Shown here: positions 28,197-41,076 of the stretch, one piece after another
Position numbering within the stretch: the first letter of the stretch is position 1
Layout of the letters: each line of letters begins with the position of its first letter
Assembly (NCBI GenBank): GCA_018806915.1
Contig: JAGKQI010000034.1
Span: 186,001 to 250,000, forward strand
Source of the DNA: Phytophthora colocasiae
Lineage: Eukaryota; Oomycota; Peronosporomycetes; Peronosporales; Peronosporaceae
Direction of reading: 5' to 3'
Length of the DNA stretch: 64,000 nt
Notes under the pieces: model-generated
The model's input: only the letters and a program-made list of their open reading frames with translations
Databases searched by the model: none
What the model was told of the DNA's origin: nothing
Program-made: the position numbers and the translations under genes

Positions 28197-31100
28197 TTAT
28201 TGGAACGTGTCTTGGCGTTCAGAGTCTTGGATATCGGTCATGGGGCGTGGAGAGTGCATGTTTGGGAAAAGATTGGCGTGTAGGTCATTGTCGAAGTCCT
28301 GGAACGCTTCAAAATCCACTGGTGCTTCTTGCAACTTCTCAACTACTTCGGAGAAGTGGAGAAGTGTATCCTACATTTTGAAAGTTAGAGAAACAAAAGT
28401 AAGAGAAACATTTCTTCTCGTACCATAATAGCGAAGCTTTTCTGCTCGATAGACGCGTCAACACGAGCAGGATTTTTCACGGTTGCTGTCATGGAACTTC
28501 TGGATAAAACTGAAGCTTTTGAACCTTTCGCCATGGAGGATTTCCGTTGTGCCGCATCGAAAGAACTAGTAGACGCAGCTTCTAAAGTACGTTGAAGGTT
28601 GAGGATCGTCCGTCTCATATTTTCAAATTCCCGGGCGATTGTCAAGTGTTCATCTGAGAGAGCAAAAACAACCTGCTTCCGAGCTGATGGCAGCTTGGCT
28701 GCCTGCTTGTATTGCGATACGATGGTGATGGTAGCCTTGGTACGCCAAGATTGTGATGATCCGCCCTATAAAAGTACACATTGAAGCATTAGTGTACCAA
28801 AGTACCAGTTAGATATCAGCACTTTACCTTTTTCACGACCATCTTCTCCATGTGTTTCTCATACAGTGAGTAGAATTGTGTCCCCACTAGCGATAGAGGC
28901 ATCGCGGAGTAAATTGTAGCGACGATAATCACAAACACATCGAAGAATTTCCCGATCGAGGTTCTCGGAGTTAAATCACCATAGCCAACCGATGTGAGTG
29001 TCGTGTACGAGAGCCACGTCGAGTGTATCATATCGATAATTATCGATGGCACTTTATCTTGAATCAAGATTCGCTTTCCGATCGGGAGTCCAGCTGTAAG
29101 TTCTGGTGTTAGTACGTCCTTGCCCCACCACAAGCACTCCTCTCCAACGAAGCATTCTTTTCCACGTTCAATTTCATAAAATATAGCGCCAGCAATTATA
29201 CAGCCTGTAAACAGGAAGAAGAGCTGCGGACACAGATTAGAAAAACAAATACGGGATAGTTATCCTAGAACAACTTACCGGGATAACAAGAGGTTTCCAG
29301 ACTTTTATTGCAGTAGAAGCTAGCACCTTTGTCCCGCGGAAATGCTACGCAAATTGATGAATGTTGTTAGTTATGGTTTTATCCCTTACGCAGCAACGAT
29401 AGTGATTGTTTTACCCGTGTGAGCTTTAGAATACGCAAAATTTTCAGTACGCGGATCACAGATAAAAAGGAAGGTGAGGTGGCAACAATCGCGTAATCTG
29501 GTTGAATATGCCCAAAGAACAGCTCGAAAAACTCCACGAAAAACGGCAAGATTGCAACCATGTCGAAAATCACATAGATGTTTCTCCAAAAATGTTTTCG
29601 GTCTTGTGCTATATAGAATCGCAGCGCGAGCTCCACCGTAAAGATCACTCCGAAAAACCATTCAAAATAGATCCAGTACGGCCCCATATCGAAGATCATA
29701 TTGAACGATTCTCGACATTGTTGGCGATAGCACACGTAGTCAGCCCCAGCCGGTAAAAAAGCGTCCATGCAAGGCAGCACTGCCACATCTAGCGTTCCAA
29801 AGTTGAGTCCATTTCCATAGCAAATTGGCGATTCAGTGACGGAATCGCAGGAAAAATCGAGCTTCTCTGTGAAATCGCTTGCATTATTATCAAGCCGCAA
29901 GAAGCATGCAGGGTCCCTTTGTCCAAAACCGGTTGTTCTGCAGTAACTTTTGACAACAGATCGACAGCCATTCGTTTCGACTCCACTTGCAGCTAGCTCT
30001 TGCAACGATTCCATGAAAAACATCATAACACTGACCAATGCGAACGCGACCATAGCTTGATTCAATAGCATGGCAAGTCGTGACGAATCTGGCACTTCCA
30101 GAAGTAGCCATATCCGTCCTCTGAGCGTTTGGGAAGCTGTACTTGGATCAACTACAACTGACTGGTAACCTGATTTCACTTTGGCGTTGGTTATTGCTCT
30201 TTTTGCCTTGGCGTATATATTGCCCAACATCCCTTGCGAGTGAGTGTCCGGATTAATACGAAATGATCCCCGTCTGTGTGGAATGAAGACTTGCAGCAAC
30301 ACAACAGCTTCTGCATGAACTTCAAGCAAACGGCCAATGCCGTCCTTGATCTTTGCTTGCCGGTCAGCCTCGCTTATATCCATTGTCATCGACTGAGTAT
30401 TTGTACGCGCAATACCATCAATGTGATTGTGAATTACTGGCCATGCCATCAACAAATGATACTGAATATCGCAGAGTCGCCTGGCATGACTATGCAGTTT
30501 TTGAAGGTCGAATGGAGAAAGTGAGGCATCTAAATACCGGGCTTTCTTCTTCTTGTCGAGCTGAAAATTTTCGTGGGTCAAGTGGAAGTTATTACCGATA
30601 ATTGCCACGGGCATTGAGAAATAAATCTGCCCAAGAATCATCGCAAGCATCGTTAGTATCATTGATCCCGGATTTTTCAGCGATGGCAATTGGCCACCAT
30701 AGCCCACAGTTGCAACCCTGAAGAAGACCAACTAAGTTATCATCTCAAACCAAACAGAACGCGAATAAAATACTTACGTGAGCATCACGAAGTATGCCGT
30801 GTTGAATATATCTGTAAAAGTGCATGTCTCCACATTGTAGCAGGGCTCCGCGTAGAAAATTGCAGTTGCAATAACCATCACTAACGTGAACAGGAAAAAC
30901 AGGGTAATACTTAGCGGTCGCAAACTTGCCTTGATCGCGAGATACATGATTTTTGACTGTTCATAGTGCCGCAAGATGAGTGCCAAGCGTACAGTGCGAA
31001 GCAGCCGAAGTAAATTGACGTAGTGTTCATCCACATTGCCCCCTACTGCCTCGAAAACCTGCACAATGTACCATGGCAAGATTCCGATAAAGTCTAACCA

Positions 31101-32123
31101 CATGTATGGGTCGCTAACAAACGTTCGGATATTCCCAGTCTGAATCATACGTCCGAAAAACTCCAAAGTGAAAAGGCCCGCAAACATACCATCATAAATT
31201 ACATGATCCTCCTCTGACGGCAGATAGGGGAACCCAGGATCAGTACTTCCCAGGTTAGGACCATCGCACGTTTCAATGGCAAGGTCAGCAATCCCCAGTA
31301 GAATGAGAACAAACACGAATCGGTTAAAACGACGTCCCCACAACGACACCGGCGCCAAAACAAACAGTTCACTGAGCTCATTCTTCGTGCGAAAGTAGAT
31401 CATGCGATGAATGGCCGGATCGACCGGCTGCTGCGAACTTGCTGCCGCTGCCGTGACCACAGAATTAGGCCGCGAAGCGATTTTAATTCTGTGCATGGAC
31501 AACCTTTTTCCCACCACTGATGCCATATCCTCCTGGTCGTTAAAGTTGAACAGTCTATCCGATACGTCACTGCCACCTCGTTCACTTGATCTCCGACGGT
31601 CTTTGCTATTCTCCACGGCATCACACGATATTGGGTGAACCCTGGAGTTTTTTCCGCCATCTGAGCCATTTCTGTTTAGTGACGATCGTTGTACAAGTCC
31701 CATAGACAAAGCTGGCACCCCATTTTGCGTTGTTTCTGTATCTGTTCGGCCTGGGGTAAATACTCTGTCGCAGTCTTCTGTCTCTAAGTCTGTTGATGTC
31801 GATGTTGGTACAACAGGGATAGCAATTGGAGATCCAGTGACTGCTTTCCAGGAAGTTGCTCTTGTCGTGAAACTTTGGAATCTGGAAAGCACAGGCCTAT
31901 CGAAAGAGTGAGTTGTTTGTTCATCAATGGCATCAGGAACAGAGCTGGGTAATTGTTTGTTTTGGCCACTTCCAGTACGATCCGAAGTCTCCAATCTTCC
32001 AGGTAGCCTTTTCGATTGCGCGATGGCAGAATTTTCATCGAGTTCTGACGGTGTCTCGATAACACCATCAGACATTTGACGCAGTGGCGGCAAAGCCCCA
32101 CTCCGGGATTTCGATCTCTCCAC
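28197..32123 (-). CDS. Two-repeat voltage-gated potassium channel, six exons
   Basis: Exons 32,123-30,778, 30,717-29,415, 29,344-29,279, 29,223-28,828, 28,765-28,424 and 28,370-28,197; all five introns are GT-AG, 49-70 bp, and the joined frame is open for 1,208 residues. After a Ser/Thr-rich N-terminus of about 230 residues there are two complete six-helix modules. Module 1 has S1-S4 (S4-like LRLLRTVRLALILR), and its filter TVGYGG spans the first intron. Module 2 has S4-like VLKILRILKLTRHFRG and filter TLTSVGYGDL. A cytoplasmic linker joins the modules (about residues 480-600), and a Ser/Lys-rich tail ends the protein. A functional pore would need two such subunits. The first filter has Gly in place of the usual Asp after GYG. 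Location: plasma or contractile-vacuole membrane (inference). Confidence 0.88.
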
Positions 32124-32801
32124 TCTGCCGACTTGTACGGAGCGGATTTATCCGCTTCCCGTCTACACGTGTACTTAAGTCTCAGTCAACAGAACTCCGA
32201 CACAGTATCGGCACGAATTACGGATGTTCTGATCCAGGTCTTCCACCGCGCATGAAGCTCTGCACACGATCACAGAGGCTAGAGATGTCGCCGTGAAGCC
32301 CCTCAATTCGTTCGTGCTGACAGAGCCCCGCCAAGACGTAACGCTTCAACACCCAATGAACCAACCCAACCACAACGTCGGTAAAAATAAAAGACATACA
32401 AGCGCCTATCTGTTCCTGCCTCAATACGCACAAACCAAGGTTTGAACCTTCCTGTGAAACGGATAACATCGCCTTAAGGTTTTAGTCTGCAAACTTCAAC
32501 AAAAAGACCATCACTCTGTCCCTTTAATACATGATACTTCAAAAAAACGATAATTAAGAAAACATACTCGGTAGATATGCCAATATCAAAAGTCTTTAAA
32601 CTACCTTTGTTTATATTTAAAAGCTTCAAGATATATAATCTTGCGTTTAGGGGAAAAATGCACGAGGTTTTTCACTGCCATCTTGAGGTTTTTCGTGTTG
32701 GCTGGCTGAGCTGGTCTCTCAAGCGGCGCCGATTGACCTCCATTCGTGCACTTCCGCATTGCCTCGGTTTGTTTCTCGTGTAGCTAGACGTCTCTCTAGC
32801 C
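32124..32801. other. Divergent promoter region, K+ channel and RNA polymerase I subunit
   Basis: 678 bases between two divergent start codons, AT-rich in the middle (32,500-32,640). An Inr-like TCCATTCGTGCA occurs near 32,739, about 60 bases before the polymerase gene ATG. No gene is seen. Confidence 0.5.
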
Positions 32802-35800
32802 ATGGCGGGCGACAAGAGCTCGAAGAAGGTCGGCAAGACCAAGACTTACGTGAACGAATGGCCATCTACAAATCCGTCGTCCAGCTCGCGTTCGGTGCCT
32901 GCCAAGACGTAAGTCAACACTTTTTACATCAACTGACCATCACTCCTGCATTTCTAAACTTTTATATTTGATATTTGTATGTTACAATTACAGCAATGCC
33001 AAACTACAGAAGCTCGTATCGCCTCATCTGGACTCGTTTAACTTCTTCCTCACGGAAGGTTTGGACTTGGCTGTCTCAGACATGAGCAAGGTACCTGTAG
33101 AACTGCCTAATCAGCACCGTATGGACCTTTGGATCGAGAACGCTCAGATTGGCTACCCCACCTCGGAGAATCAAATTACGGGAGAACAGAAGTTGCTGCC
33201 CAGTGAGTGCCGTCAACGTGGCGTCTCGTATACCGCGCCTCTTGTTGTGACTCTCGCACGTTCTTTTGGAGATTCGCAGAACGTTGAGCGCATTCAGCGC
33301 GTGGTGGGCGAGATCCCTATCATGGTTCGGGCTCTAAGCGCTGCCACCTTAATGGCATGTCGCCTAATGAACTCTGTCAAAGCTCGCGAGGAAGCCAATG
33401 AAATGGGCGGCTACTTTATCTGTAATGGTAAGCGGCGAGCGATGTGTGCGTTTGCTGCAGATGCCGCGTCGTCACCACATTATGGCAGTGCGTCGTGGTG
33501 CGTTTGCCAACCGTGGAGACCTGTACACAGAACTGGCTGTGTTCATGAAGTGTGTGAAGCGCGACCAAAGCGCTGTCACGGTTACAGTGCACTACTTGCA
33601 GGATGGTAACGCCACCGTTCGATTTGGTGTGAAGAAACAGGAGTTCATGATTCCAGTGGGTCTTGTGCTAAAGGCACTATATCCGCTGACGGACCGTGAG
33701 ATTTATGAGCGTGTGCTTCGTGGAGACCATGAGAACACCTATCTTTCCGCTCGTGTGGAGTTGATTCTGCGTGAGGCCAAGAAGTTTTCGCTGTACTCGC
33801 GTGATGAGGCCACTGGCCTACCTCGGTAAGCACTTCCGCTTTGCCATGCTCTACGTGTACGAGAACATGAGCAACGTGGAGGTTGGTAACAAGCTGTTGG
33901 ATGACTTTGTTCGTGCACATTCCTAAGGGCGAAAAGGGACGCACACAGAAGGTGGAGCTGCTGTGTTTGATGCTACGCAAGCTGTATGCATTTGCGAAGG
34001 GTGATGTCTCGGAGGACAATGCCGATTCCGTTATGAATCACGAACTTCTGCTTCCTGGCCACTTGTACCTGATGATTATGAAGGAGAAGCTACAGGAATC
34101 TCTCTTGGCGATGCGTGCGAATATTATGAAGGAGACGCAGAACAAGAAGAAGGCTGTTGTGATGGACCAGGTCTTTTGCGCAAGATGTGGGATCCCGTAC
34201 CCCTAATATCGGCAACGCTATGACGTACTTCCTGAACACGGGTAATCTTCGCTCATCTAGCGGTCTCGATCTGTTGCAGGTTGCTGGTTACACCATTGTC
34301 GCTGAGAAGCTGAACTACTACCGTTACTTCTCGCATTTCCGTTCTGTCCACCGTGGTCAGTTCTTCACGGAAATGAAAACTACAGCTGTGCGAAAGCTGC
34401 TTCCTGACTCGTGGGGCTTCTTGTGCCCTGTGCATACTCCTGATGGATCTCCTTGTGGTCTGTTGAACCACTTGGCGGTGGAATGTGAACTGGTGTGCCA
34501 CCCCGCGTTCAAGGCGGATGACTTCATTCAGCAGGAGGTGAAGCTTTCGCGCTTTTTGACAAGTCTCGGCATGATTCCTACATCAGGTTATGCAGATGGT
34601 GCCCTTATTGTGCCGTACTCGTACCTGCCTGTGATGATGAACGGCAAGGTGCTTGGTGGCGCTCCAACTGAGGTTTGCAAGCGAATTGCTGATGCATTGC
34701 GCAAGATCAAGTCAGCTGAAAAATCAGAGGAGCGGGAAGTGAATGGTATTGTGCCGAACCTTGAGGTTTGCCTCATTCTGCCTACCCGTGGTGGACCATT
34801 CCCAGGGCTATACCTGTCAGCCGACGCTGCGCGTATGTCGCGTCCAGTGATGCAGATGGATACCAAGCGCATTGAGTACATTGGGCCTATGGAGCAAGTG
34901 TTCATGGATATCGCGTGTACTAAGGATGACATCCGTCCAGCCACAACTCACATGGAGATCAAGCCAACGAACATGTTGTCGCTTGTTGCGTCGCTGACAC
35001 CTTTCTCGGACTACAATCAGTCTCCTCGTAACATGTACCAGTGCCAAATGGCTAAGCAGACCATGGGTACCCCTGCCCACTCAATCGTCCACCGTTCAGA
35101 CAACAAGATGTACCGTATCCAGTCGCCTCAGATTCCTATTGTACAGAACGAACGTCTACGCGAATACCAGCTTGATGAGTACCCTTGGTACCAACGCTGT
35201 GGTGGCTGTGATTTCATACACCGGTTTCTGATATGGAAGATGCAATGATTCTGAACAAGTCCTCTTACGAGCGTGGTTTTGCTCACGCTTCAGTGTACAA
35301 GCAGATTACTGTGGATATTGGTTCTAGTGGCAAGCAGGGCAGTTCGACATCGAAGAAGTACTTCTCCAACGTCAAGACCGATGGCAGTGGCGAATTCTGC
35401 TCCACAAAGCTGGACCGTGATGGTTTCCCTCACATTGGTCAGGTCGTGAACCATGGTGATCCTATCGCAAGCTGGATTGATGAGACCACTGGTCTGCCTT
35501 CGTTCCAGAAGCACAAGGAGACTGAGCCGGCTATCATTGAGCAAATTAATATGATTGGCAGCTCGTCGCAGGCGTCAGAGTTTAACAAGGCCAGTATCAA
35601 GCTGCGCTTCTGCCGTAACCCGACAATTGGTGACAAGTTTTCGTCGCGTCACGGACAAAAGGGTGTCATGAGTATTCTGTGGCCTCAGGCTGACATGCCT
35701 TTCTCGGAGTCTGGTATCTCCCCAGATATTATCATTAACCCGCACGCTTTCCCGTCGCGTATGACCATCGGTATGCTTATTGAGTCTATGGCCGCCAAAA

Positions 35801-36429
35801 CGGGTGCTCTAAAGGGCAAGTACATGGATGCCACGCCATTCCAGTTCAGCGAGAAGGACCGTGTCATCGACTATTTCGGCTCGCAATTGAAGGAACATGG
35901 CTACAACTACATGGGTAGTGAACCTCTGTACTCGGGTATCTCCGGTACGGTGATGCAGGCGGATATCTACATTGGTGTTGTGTACTACCAGCGTCTGCGT
36001 CATATGGTTAGCGACAAGAGTCAAGTGCGTGCTACGGGTCCGATGAACTCGCTCACCCGCCAGCCCGTGAAGGGCCGTAAGAAGGGTGGAGGTATCCGTC
36101 TGGGTGAGATGGAGCGTGATTCTCTGCTTGCTCACGGCTGTGCATTCCTGGTTCAAGATCGTTTGATGAACTGTTCCGACAAGCACATTGCCACTGTGTG
36201 CACAAACTGTGGCAGTCTGTTGTCGAACGCTACACAGCGCTCGACGGTCGAGACTGCTGGCCAGGGTGAGATCGCTGTTGCCATGAAATCCAAGACTCAG
36301 TGGTACTGTACAGTTTGCCAAACGGGCGAAGGCTGCGAGCCTGTCGCAATGCCTTACGTCTTCCGCTATCTGGCGAACGAATTGGCGGCGATGAACATCA
36401 AGATGTCTCTCACTTTGAAGGCTTGCTAA
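32802..36429 (+). CDS. RNA polymerase I second-largest subunit (RPA2/POLR1B family), with frame breaks
   Basis: ATG at 32,802, a short first exon to 32,908, GTAAGT...TTACAG intron of 85 bp, then continuous coding to 36,429, about 1,170 codons. Family landmarks: NQHRMDLWIENAQIGYP, GGYFICNG, RRHHIMAVRRG, WGFLCPVHTPDGSPCG, MEDAMILNKSSYERG, the catalytic-core IGDKFSSRHGQKGV, and a C-terminal zinc ribbon (CTNC...CTVC). The spacing and the HTPDGSPCGLLNHLA form match the Pol I rather than Pol II subunit. The frame shifts by one base at about 33,430, 33,820, 33,910, 34,174 (TTTT), 35,180 and 35,233. Between shifts the protein is perfectly conserved-looking with no stops, so consensus errors or a very recent lesion are more likely than an old pseudogene. 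It synthesises ribosomal RNA in the nucleolus. Confidence 0.85.
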
Positions 36430-36682
36430 GGTGTGTGTGTGCTGCAGCAACAGGAGCGAACGCCTTCAGGTATGCAGTTACGCCCAAACAAATAGATTTA
36501 TTTGACTGTGCTCTTAGTCTCGCGTGGTGTGAACTTATCCGTTTCCTTGATCACAGTGATGTCTGTTTCGGAGCTTGAAGAGGCGCGACTGGACAGGACA
36601 ACGTTCCCCAGATCGCTTTGCGACGTCACTCGACGAGCAACCCTCTCTTTACTGCAGGTGCTGGTGTCCAAGTTGTGTCAAG

Positions 36683-39600
36683 ATGAGGAGTTCCAGCGAT
36701 TTCAATTCGTCTCTGCGGCAATCTCGGAGTCCAAGCGGGACTACGCCGCGCGCTGCAAGTGGACACAGCAGTCGAGGGGGCCACCCATACGTCCAAGGCA
36801 TGAGCATCAATGTGTCTTCTTCAGCTTCGAGTTCGCCATCAGGGAGTGCACGTTCATCTCCGCATGGCAGAACATTTTCGCCGAGTAATACGACTCGCCG
36901 AGCTCAGCCATTGCAACACCAGCAGCAGCAGTACTACGCTTCACCACCAGCTCCTTCTTATCTTCAGCGGACAGCGATTTCAAACGCCTACAACTCCACT
37001 GGAGGCTCTCGCAGTAGCGAAGATACAGAAACGGCATCGATATCTTCCGACGGGTTCCTTGTTGATCGACCTTCATCACCAGCGCACAGTACCTCCAGCA
37101 ATATAAGTCGGTTTGGCAGTGAGCGAGGCAGCAACTTTAAAGTGGTGATTCGTGTACGGCCCCCGTTGCCTCGTGAGCTTCATGGGGATCATCCATTTCA
37201 AAACGTCATCAATGTGGATCAACAGGGCCACGTCCTCACTGTGTCGGAGAACCTGAGCGCGCTGTCTTTTAGTGGCGGCAATGGAGGAAACGTTGAGAAT
37301 GAAGCGAGCACCCCAGGCGCGTACGGAAGTCACGTGTTCTCGTTCGACCATGTTTACGACCAGCAATGCACACAAAGCACTGTGTACGAGAACACTGCCA
37401 AGGCGGTAGTGGAGTCATCCCTTGAAGGGTACAATGCCACAATCTTTGCCTATGGGCAAACAGGAACCGGCAAGACATACACGATGGAGGGGTTCAACAG
37501 TGGTTCTGGCAGCGTTGAGGAGCGTGGAATTATCCCTCGTGCTATCGAACAGATCTTCTGTCACATCCAGGCCAATGTTTCAGCTCGCTGTCGCTTTCTC
37601 GTGCGTGCATCGTATCTACAAATTTACAACGAGTCCATTTCGGATCTACTCAAGCCTGAACGCAACAATCTTACTATCCGAGAGGACCGACGTCGTGGTG
37701 TGTTCGTGGAGGGCTTGTCTGAATGGGTGGTGAGATCACCTGAGGAGATTTACGGGCTTATGGAGCGTGGAGGGGCTATGCGAGCTACTGGAAGTACGAA
37801 GATGAACGAGCTATCATCACGTAGTCATGCCGTGTTCATCATTATTGCTGAGCAGAGTAAGACGTCATATGTGGATTCCAAGGAAACGATGTGGCACCAG
37901 AGGAGTTTATGGCTTTAGTTAATGCCTATCAAGCGCGTCATGGTGGTGGGAATGCTCCTGCTAATGCAAAGTCTCCCAACGGGACCGGGAACGGCACCGC
38001 GTTGCATCCAAAGCTAGAGGCGATGGTCCGACAAAGCTTCAAGGTCGGTAAGCTGAATCTTGTCGATCTGGCTGGTTCAGAGCGCGTGCGGTTGTCCGGT
38101 GCTACAGGCCAACGCCTTGAGGAAAGCAAGAAGATTAACCAGTCTCTTTCCGCGCTTGGAAACGTTATATCAGCTCTAACCGATGCACGTGGTCGGCAGC
38201 ATATCCCGTATCGTGACAGCAAACTTACACGCATCTTGGAGGACTCATTAGGTGGCAATTGCAAAACAACAATGATGGCAATGGTTTCGCCTGCATTGGA
38301 GGCGATGACCGAGTCGCTTTCTACGCTCAAATTCGCAAATCGAGCTAAGCATATTAAGAACGAGGCACGAGTAAATGAGGACCTGGATCAGAAGTCGCTC
38401 TTACGAAAGTATGAGCGTGAGCTGAAGCGACTCCGGGCAGAGCTGGAAGAGCGATCACGCAACGTGGTGGACAAGCGTCGACTGCTTGAGCTGGATGAGC
38501 AGCGTCGCCGGGCTGAAGAAGACAAAATGGCAGCCATACGCGCACTTGAGGAGCGCTCACGGGAGTTCATGCGAGAAAAAGAGGAGAAGAAGCGGCTTGA
38601 GCAGCGCATTTCTGCGCTTACATCGCAGATGATGATGAGCAACCAACGGCGTTTAACACCCGCGGGGCTAAGCGGTGCTAACGGTGAAGCGCTAAATGTT
38701 GAGGACCCACTGATACGAGATGCTATCAAGGAGCACCAAGATCGAATTCGACAGGAGTACGAGTGTCGTCTAGCCGACCTTGAAAAGGAGCGAGAAACTA
38801 TCGAGGAAGAAAAAGCCCAGGTAGACCGCTACAAGCAGTTGCTGCTCAAGCAACGAGATATCATGATAGCACTCACGCAAAGATTGAACGAGCGGGATGA
38901 GCAAATTACAGCGCTGCAAGACGAGTTGGACGCTTACGATCGTCACCAGAAAGAACTGGAAGAAAAACTTGACGAGAAGACAGCTCATCTAATTCACTTG
39001 CAGCGTGTTGCTATGGAACACAACGCAAGCTCTCCGGGTAAAATTGATGCCGAATTGCTGAAAGCTCTTGGTGATTGGGGAGGTGGCGCTGCTCCACAAC
39101 CAGCAAAGGTGCCGTCAGCTTCTTCTGTCTCGGAGACCCCTGCTGACCTGCTTATAACGCACAAGCAGTTCAGACCTCATCCAGTGGACCCTGTGATCAT
39201 CAACGACAATAACTATAGCAACAACAATTCGCCAGTTACTGGAAGAGGTTCTGGGTTGCTTTCTGCTGAAGAAAAGATTCAAGAATTGCGTGCGCTGGTC
39301 GATAGTCAGTCAGCGGAGCATCAACGGATGGCTAAAGAGTTGGAGGATGTCAAATCTGAAAAGGTCTCAGTTGAGTTCCAAATGCGTGAAAAACTGGAGA
39401 AAATCGTGCAAGTGGAGCTTGAGGCACGAGCCAAGAGTCAGAGCCGCTTGGATAGCAACAGGGACAAGCAGCAGCTTGCAAATTTGCAGCAACAGATAGA
39501 AAAATTGATGCTGGAGAATCAACAGTTACAGGCTCGATCTATTACGGATGCTGATCAGTCACAACTCCAGACACGATGTGATACTTTGGTGAAGGAGCGA

Positions 39601-40041
39601 AGGGCAGTGCAGACCATTATGGAGCACAAGATTAAAGCTCTCGTAACAGCGATCGGTGAAGCATCTGACGCTACACTCAGGACTGCAGGAGGAGCGGAAA
39701 AGCTGGGTGAACCTGCGAAGTGGCTTTCACGAGAAGTAAACGCGCTTCAGAGGCTGGTGAATGCTTCAATTGTTGCACTTCGTAACGCTGACGCTGGGAA
39801 CGGATCTACGAGTGGTAGTACTAATTCAAAACCCGCTGCTAAGGAATCAAGCAGCAGTCAACCTACACCTACGATGGCACCTACCGGTATCAGTAGCAAT
39901 CGAGTGCTCAGTGAAAAACCTCGCTCCTCTACTTTAGCCCCCCAATCTGGTGTCCAACCGGCTAACTTGTCGGTAGACGAACTTATAGAACAACGGAGAG
40001 CACAGCTTCAGCAGCAGCGTGACAAACACCCCATAGCATGA
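36683..40041 (+). CDS. Kinesin with N-terminal motor and long coiled-coil tail
   Basis: The frame is open from 36,575; the ATG at 36,683 ([10 protein letters not shown]) is a likely start. A low-complexity Ser/Gln-rich head of about 150 residues precedes the motor ([12 protein letters not shown] at about 152). The P-loop [11 protein letters not shown] is at about 257, switch [10 protein letters not shown] at about 374, and switch [12 protein letters not shown] in the second open segment. The frame changes by one base near 37,885, between KTSYVDSKE and [10 protein letters not shown], probably a missing base. The tail has long coiled coils (about 38,390-39,030 and 39,260-39,640) and a Ser/Thr-rich end. 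It is a plus-end-type motor by its N-terminal position; the subfamily was not resolved. About 1,118 residues. Confidence 0.87.
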
Positions 40042-40070
40042 CCAGTAGTAAAACTACAAATGAACTCAAT

Positions 40071-40910
40071 TCAAAGTGGACTCACACTTTTGACTGGCTC
40101 GTCACCTTGAGATGATGGTGCAACTGGTAATCCTGCAACTATATCCTGTCCGATCCACCGCTTCTCACTGTCGTCTGCGACTGCAGGTAGGAATTTGAGC
40201 TGCGTATCATCTTTCTTCAAGTACGAGTCCACGATCCAGAACTGGGCGGAATTGCAGCATCCAGGAATTACCAGCATCACGAGAGATAACTCCAAGTGGC
40301 GGTGGTGCTCGAACTGGAAAAAGAGTTTCGTGGAGAAGTACGCGATGTCCTGAAAGAACAGCCAAATCACCAATACGTCGACCAGCTTCATGAGTGAGAG
40401 CGCGGCCAGGTACGCGAAGAACTGTATCCACCAAATCCTCATCTGAGGCGGATCTCCATAGTCTCCACAACGGGCGATATCCATAAGTCCAAATCTTGCC
40501 GCTACTTTGTCGATCATCCGCAGGAAAACGATCATAATGAAGCCTCCCCACGTCGTGTCTATCAGGTAATTGACAAAGTAAATACCACACTTAAGAGAAG
40601 AAAGTTAGGTTTTGAGATAGCATCACCATTTATCTAAAACGTTTGGTACCTCATCGTAGTTTTCAGTCGAAGTGGCAACCATAACAATGGACAAGATAAC
40701 ACTGATGCAGTGAACGTAGAGTGCTCCCAGAGACTGTTTACTAACATCTAAAGCCCAAACTTTGATAGGCCGGATGGGAAACTCGAGCTTGCGCTTGATG
40801 TAGAGCATGAAGATGGCAATGAACGCCAGAGATAGCTGCAATAGGCGGCCGAACACATCCGTGAACAAGTGGCAGCGGTCACTAGATTGGACGTCCGTCA
40901 TGTTCTGCAA
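40071..40910 (-). CDS. STIMATE/TMEM110-family membrane protein, two exons
   Basis: Exon 1 40,910-40,650 (87 codons exactly) and exon 2 40,589-40,071, joined across a 60-bp GTACC...CTTAAG intron; 259 residues. Family features: CHLFTDVFGRLLQLSLAF, KRKLEFPIRPIKVWALDVSKQ followed by a conserved His-containing helix, and after the junction the NYLIDTTWGG motif, then WWIQFFAYLAALSLMKLVD. Four to five transmembrane helices are apparent. In animals the family sits in the ER at plasma-membrane contacts and helps STIM calcium sensors; fungi have vacuolar homologues. Its role in oomycetes is not established. It is convergent with the kinesin, with 29 bases between stops. Confidence 0.85.
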
Positions 40911-41076
40911 GAGTAAATGAGACCGTTGGATCGCACTGAGTGTTGGTGTCTTTTCACGATCGTTTTATTTTTTATACAGTGTTGGGAAATGAACGGCTGA
41001 AGTGAATTCAACTTGAATAGGCTTGCTGATGTGCAGAACTTCATCTTCTTTCTTGTGCTTTTTCATGTCGAGATGT

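Noticed and set aside
32759..32971. Separate small protein at the start of the polymerase gene
   Set aside because: It overlaps the true first exon (ATG 32,802) in another frame and crosses the intron; no independent support.
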